Both the position numbers and the translations under genes were made by a program. Source: Stomorhina lunata (lineage: Eukaryota > Arthropoda > Insecta > Diptera > Rhiniidae). From it: a stretch of 64,000 nucleotides of DNA. The stretch spans positions 6,017,442-6,081,441 of the forward strand of contig OW121740.1 in NCBI GenBank assembly GCA_933228675.1, given 5' to 3'. Under the pieces are notes generated by a model, which was given only the letters and a program-made list of their open reading frames with translations, made no database searches and was not told the DNA's origin. How positions within the stretch are numbered: the first letter of the stretch is position 1; each line of letters starts with the position of its first letter. This document shows positions 60,270-64,000 of this stretch, one piece after another.

Positions 60270-62286
60270 ACAAGTAAGAAAAGCTATAGTCGGTCAAGCC
60301 CGACTATATGATACCCTTCACTTCTAAGGTCAAATATGGACCAACAATTTAACAAGTTTTCCTTAAGTGCAACAGACATACAAAACATATGGGCAAATCC
60401 GAAAAACCTTAAACCAAGGACAAAATTTTAAAACTGTTAAAATCGCGTATTTGTGTTTATGAAAAAATTTACCATATATTGATCCTTTAGAATATATAAT
60501 GGATACAATTTTTGATTGCTCTCTTCGTGAATGGCAGGTCTTTATTTGCACTCATCTCGAATTTTTATACATTTTGTAAAATTATAGGTTCTTTAAAAGT
60601 TCATAAAAATCGCAAAAACATCCATTTAGGTATCAAGTTTCAGTAGGGGCTTAAAGTCTGCTTAATTTTATACAATTAGATGTAAAAGACCCCATCAAAA
60701 GTAATTGGAGTGATATAAATAACGTCAATTAAAAAAAGGCTCTCAGTGCGTAGCGTCCGTCACAGAAATAAAGATTTTTTTTTAATTTGACTTGTGCAAT
60801 TTTTCTTTTTTCTCCAATTGAACTTGGCTCGTAAAGAGAACTTATGCTAAAAATATATAGATGCTTATGCTAAAAATATATAGATGTTAATATAGCATAA
60901 TGTGTATAGGAAAGTGTGTAGCGTCCGTCACAGTATATATTTTTAACAAAATAATATTTATTAAATACAAAATTTACGAAGACATATCTGTCTTATTCAT
61001 AAAGCAATAACACTATCTATATCCACAGATTTAATTTAAGATATTAGATGTTAAAAAATACACAGTGGGGCGAATTTGATGATTTTGAAATTTGATTTTT
61101 TTTTTTTTTTTTTTTTGGGACACTCTAACATTCTTGGGAAGAAAAATAAGTGTAAAAAGTGTAAAACTTTTAATAAATATATGTATTTAGCCGTTTTGTG
61201 AAATATTAAATTGTTAAATAAATATTAATTGTTAGAAATATTAATTGTTAAATTTTAACCGCGAACATGAAAAGAAAGGAGATGAAATTTGGGAACAAAT
61301 AAAACCATTATTTTCACTGATTAACGAATCCTTAAAAAAAAAATATGAATTTTTTCCTAATAAAAAACATTTTAGTAAAAACTCTATCGTCCGTCACGTA
61401 GCGTCCGCAACAGTACATTTATGGATATTTGGTGCAACTGTAAACATATTTTATAAAAGCTGTTTTGGAATCTTCTGATTTTAATCTGTCTTCAATGTAT
61501 TAACAATTTTTTTATTACTATGACCGATTTGATAAAATTTACAGAAACAAGTGTTGAAAAAAAAGTCACTTCCATTTTTGTAGCGTCCGTCAAAGCACTT
61601 TAAAAGCGAATATCTTTTCCCTCCAAAACAAGTATGTAAATTAACAAACGCCATTCGATAGCACAATCGATGGGCTAATATTGATTGAAATCTGTGCAAA
61701 GTTATCTAGTGTAGAACGACAATGGGATACATTTAAGTACAACAAAATCCGTACATATATATCATCCGTCACGCAGGATTTGCCCATATATACTATTTTT
61801 CAAAATTTCGAGATTTATGTGATTTTTGGCTATGGGCCTTATATGGGAGCTGGGGTCAATTGTGAATCGATTGTTATCAAATTTCGGTTATTGGTTTATA
61901 TTTGTAAAATACTTATCTGTGAAAAGTTTTAGTTAAAAAATGCATTTATCTTTAGATTTAAAGCTTTTTTGTGCTTTTATGGGTATTCAAACTACTTTTG
62001 AGAATGTGTCTTGTTTGGGAGATATGGTCGAAAAAGGCCCGATTCCCACAAAATTAATTAAATTACACTGATTAAGGCTATCATAAGCAAAATTTGTGCT
62101 GAATTTTATTAAATACCAAAAACTCTATTCCGAGAAGTCATCCCTATAGGAGGTACGCAACCACTCAGGGAATGATTCTGATTCGATTGGTATACTAAAA
62201 GATGGGTCTCAGATCAATATTTCTAAAAGTTACAAACATCAGCACAAACCCAATATAACCTTTCCACCTATGGTGGTGAAGGGTAT
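60270..62286 (-). mobile_element. large ATACCC-ended element, copy E
   Basis: It starts ACAAGTAAGAAAAGCTATAG, GTCGGTCAAGCCCGAC and ATACCCTTCAC, and ends GGTATACTAAAAGATGGGTC, CATCAGCACAAACC and the hairpin CCTTTCCACCTATGGTGG / GAAGGGTAT. The inner part keeps family phrases such as TATATGGGAGCTGGGGTCAA near 61840. A foreign-looking block at about 60745-61780 carries a recurring CGTCCGTCAC motif. Only short unconvincing ORFs are present. Confidence 0.75.
60750..61775 (+). repeat. degenerate repeat marked by TAGCGTCCGTCACAG
   Basis: The motif TAGCGTCCGTCACAG or a near copy occurs, always in the + orientation, at 60751, 60919, 61388, 61398, 61581 and 61763. The gaps are about 168, 479 (possibly with lost copies), then 182 and 182. 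This suggests an old tandem array of roughly 170-180 bp units. The GCGTCCGT part also occurs at the tips of the foldback element at 772-2916. Confidence 0.55.
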
Positions 62287-62349
62287 TTTGCTAAAAATTT
62301 AAATTTTTAACAATAATTTTCACAAATTTTTTTTTTATAAAAAATTTTT

Positions 62350-62784
62350 ACTGTAATGTATTGCACTAAGATCCCAATTTATTACAATTATTTATTATTG
62401 CAATAAATAGTTTTTTGATAAAACCAAAAAAATGTTGGTGGGTAAACCTTTCCCCGACGCGTTTCGATGGTTGGTTAGGCCATCTCATCAGGAGGATTAT
62501 CCCTAATTCTAGACAGAACGAAAACCACACATTATGTATAATTTCATGGACTGAATAAATAAGAATTATTATTATTATTGTGCCCAACAAATATCAACAT
62601 AAAGCAAAAAGAATCATCTGAACGTAACATACAAACATTTTTCAGTTTTATCATTTCTTTATTTCGCATACGTCGCGTCGTGGAAAGGTTTCCCCACCAA
62701 CATTTTTTGGTTTTATCAAAAAACTATTTATTACAATAAAAAATAATTGTAATAAATTGGGATCTTAGTGCAATACACTACAGT
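62350..62784. mobile_element. inverted-repeat element (MITE-like), 435 bp
   Basis: ACTGTAATGTATTGCACTAA at 62350 mirrors TTAGTGCAATACACTACAGT ending at 62784. The arms extend over roughly 105 bp and include CAATTTATTACAATTATTTA, TTTTTTGATAAAACCAAAAA and TGTTGGTGGG..AACCTTTCC with their complements. The short GC-richer centre has GTTTCGATGGTTGGTTAGGC and CATCTCATCAGGA. There is no coding sequence. Confidence 0.85.
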
Positions 62785-63052
62785 AAAACTTTTTAATTAA
62801 ATGTTTGATGTTTCAAAATGTTGATAAACCTTTTTATACAATTTTTCATATCAAAATTTTAATACAAATATTGTTTCTAAAAAATGTTCCATATAATACA
62901 AAAAATGGGTGGAAATAAAAGATAGAGCTAAAAAATGTTTTGTATTTATATTTGTTAAGATTTTCGCTTTATGATATTTTGTAAAGACATTATAATTCGT
63001 ATTTATTTTGTCTCGCAAATAAGACATTATGCCCGCCCATCACAACGAATCT

Positions 63053-63150
63053 AGGAAAGGTTGTCCCCTAAAACATTTTTTGGTTTTATCCAAGCAAATG
63101 TTTTTAACAATAATAAAAATTGTAATAAATTGGTATTCAGAGCAATACAT
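63053..63150. repeat. diverged single arm of the 62.4-kb inverted-repeat element
   Basis: GGAAAGGTTGTCCCCTAAAA, CATTTTTTGGTTTTATCC and AATTGTAATAAATTGGTATT with CAGAGCAATACAT match the right arm of the neighbouring element, with about one difference every 8-10 bases. No partner arm is seen nearby. Confidence 0.65.
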
Positions 63151-63179
63151 ATTTAAAGCTGTTTAAATAATTTTTTGGA

Positions 63180-64000
63180 AAGTATGATATTTTCATACAA
63201 AAACTTTCTATACAAAAAGTTTCAAATAAAATTTTTATAGATCCATATTTTTTTGTAGGAAAATTTAAAGAAGAAAATTTTTTACACTTTCATAGAGAAA
63301 AGCTTTAATAGAAAAAATGTTCCATAGAAATTTTTTCAGATACATTTTTTATAAATTTTTTTAACTAAATATTTTTCCTTTATAAAATTTTTAAATAAAT
63401 ATTTTTCCTTTATAAATTTTTTAAATACAAATTTTTCTTTAATACATTGTCTAAAAAAAAGCTTTTCTTTTAAAAAAATTTTCAATTAAAGTTTTTCAAT
63501 AGAGAATTTTTTTAAATTTTTTCAATTTTTATGGAAAATTGTTTAATTAAAAATTTTTCCATAGAAAATTTCTATAAAGAAACTTTTACAAGTTTTGAAT
63601 ACAAAATTTTCAAATTAAATTTTTTCTATAGAAAATATTTTAAGAATAATATTAGCTGTCAAAAATTTGTCAATAGAAAAACTAACAATCGAAAATCTTT
63701 TAACATTTTTGAACGGAAGGGTTTTTTTTATTAAAAATCTCACAAAAAAATTTTAGATAAAAACTTAGCTTGAGAAAATTTTTCAGAAAAAGTTTTCCTA
63801 TTCAGAAAAAAAAAATCTACAGAAAATTTTTTATTTTTATTTTTTATTTATACATTTTTTTATTTTTATTTTTTATTTATACATTTTTTTTATAAAAATT
63901 AACATATACAACTTTTTCTATAGAAAATGTTCACATAAAACTTTTTCTAGAACAAATTTTTTAGAATAAAAATTTTTCTATTGAATTTTTTTTAAATAAA
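63180..64000. repeat. degenerate AT-rich minisatellite running off the window end
   Basis: Irregular repeats of TTTTTCTATAGAAAATTTTT-like and AAATAAATATTTTTCCTTTA-like phrases. It is too decayed to give a clear period and continues past the right edge. Confidence 0.6.

Overview
The window is AT-rich eukaryotic DNA that looks like it comes from a higher (calyptrate-type) fly. The evidence is GT-AG introns, one gene whose protein closely resembles an insect neuropeptide receptor, several fossil DNA transposons and very large minisatellite arrays. There is no sign of bacterial gene organisation. The organism assignment is an inference.

The only gene I can support is on the + strand between 55,020 and 58,980. 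Four exons (55020-55155, 55944-56141, 57756-58302, 58746-58980) join in frame and encode about 371 residues of a seven-helix rhodopsin-class GPCR. I recognise it as the crustacean cardioactive peptide receptor (CCAP-R). All seven helices, the DRY and NPxxY motifs, the two bridge cysteines and the full C-terminal tail are present. The extracellular N-terminus lies upstream and was not found, so the long gene-free DNA to the left may be its first intron or its 5' flank.

The rest is repeats. (1) AT-rich minisatellites of 29-31 bp form about a dozen arrays. One family has the core ATAGGAAATTTTTC, in either orientation, at 3.3-4.5, 5.9-7.6, 14.2-18.6, 25.9-28.0, 30.3-32.9 and 49.0-50.6 kb. The other has the palindromic core TTTTCTATAGAAAA at 20.2-22.3, 41.5-43.5, 46.2-47.9, 52.2-54.4 and 63.2-64 kb. 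(2) A 12-bp satellite, TCTTAGTCTATG, forms two long arrays: one at 34.9-36.5 kb and one filling intron 3 of the receptor gene. (3) Mobile elements include a 2.1-kb foldback element with arms of about 550 bp (0.77-2.9 kb). A dispersed family has ATACCCTTCACC ends (10.5, 12.2, 36.9, 37.7-40.3 and 60.3-62.3 kb). A 1.29-kb Tc1/mariner element with a frameshifted transposase is inserted at TA inside one of these (38.6-39.9 kb). A further family carries the TTTTCTATAGAAAA arrays between inverted ends (41, 46 and 52 kb). Short inverted-repeat elements lie at 58.4 and 62.4 kb. (4) Other tandem repeats have units of about 125 bp (9.4-10.0 kb), 245 bp (23.2-24.4 kb) and 155 bp (37.7-40.1 kb).

By my estimate about 40% of the window is short-unit tandem repeat. 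Most open reading frames in it are by-products of 30-bp repeats, which keep frames open because 30 is divisible by 3.
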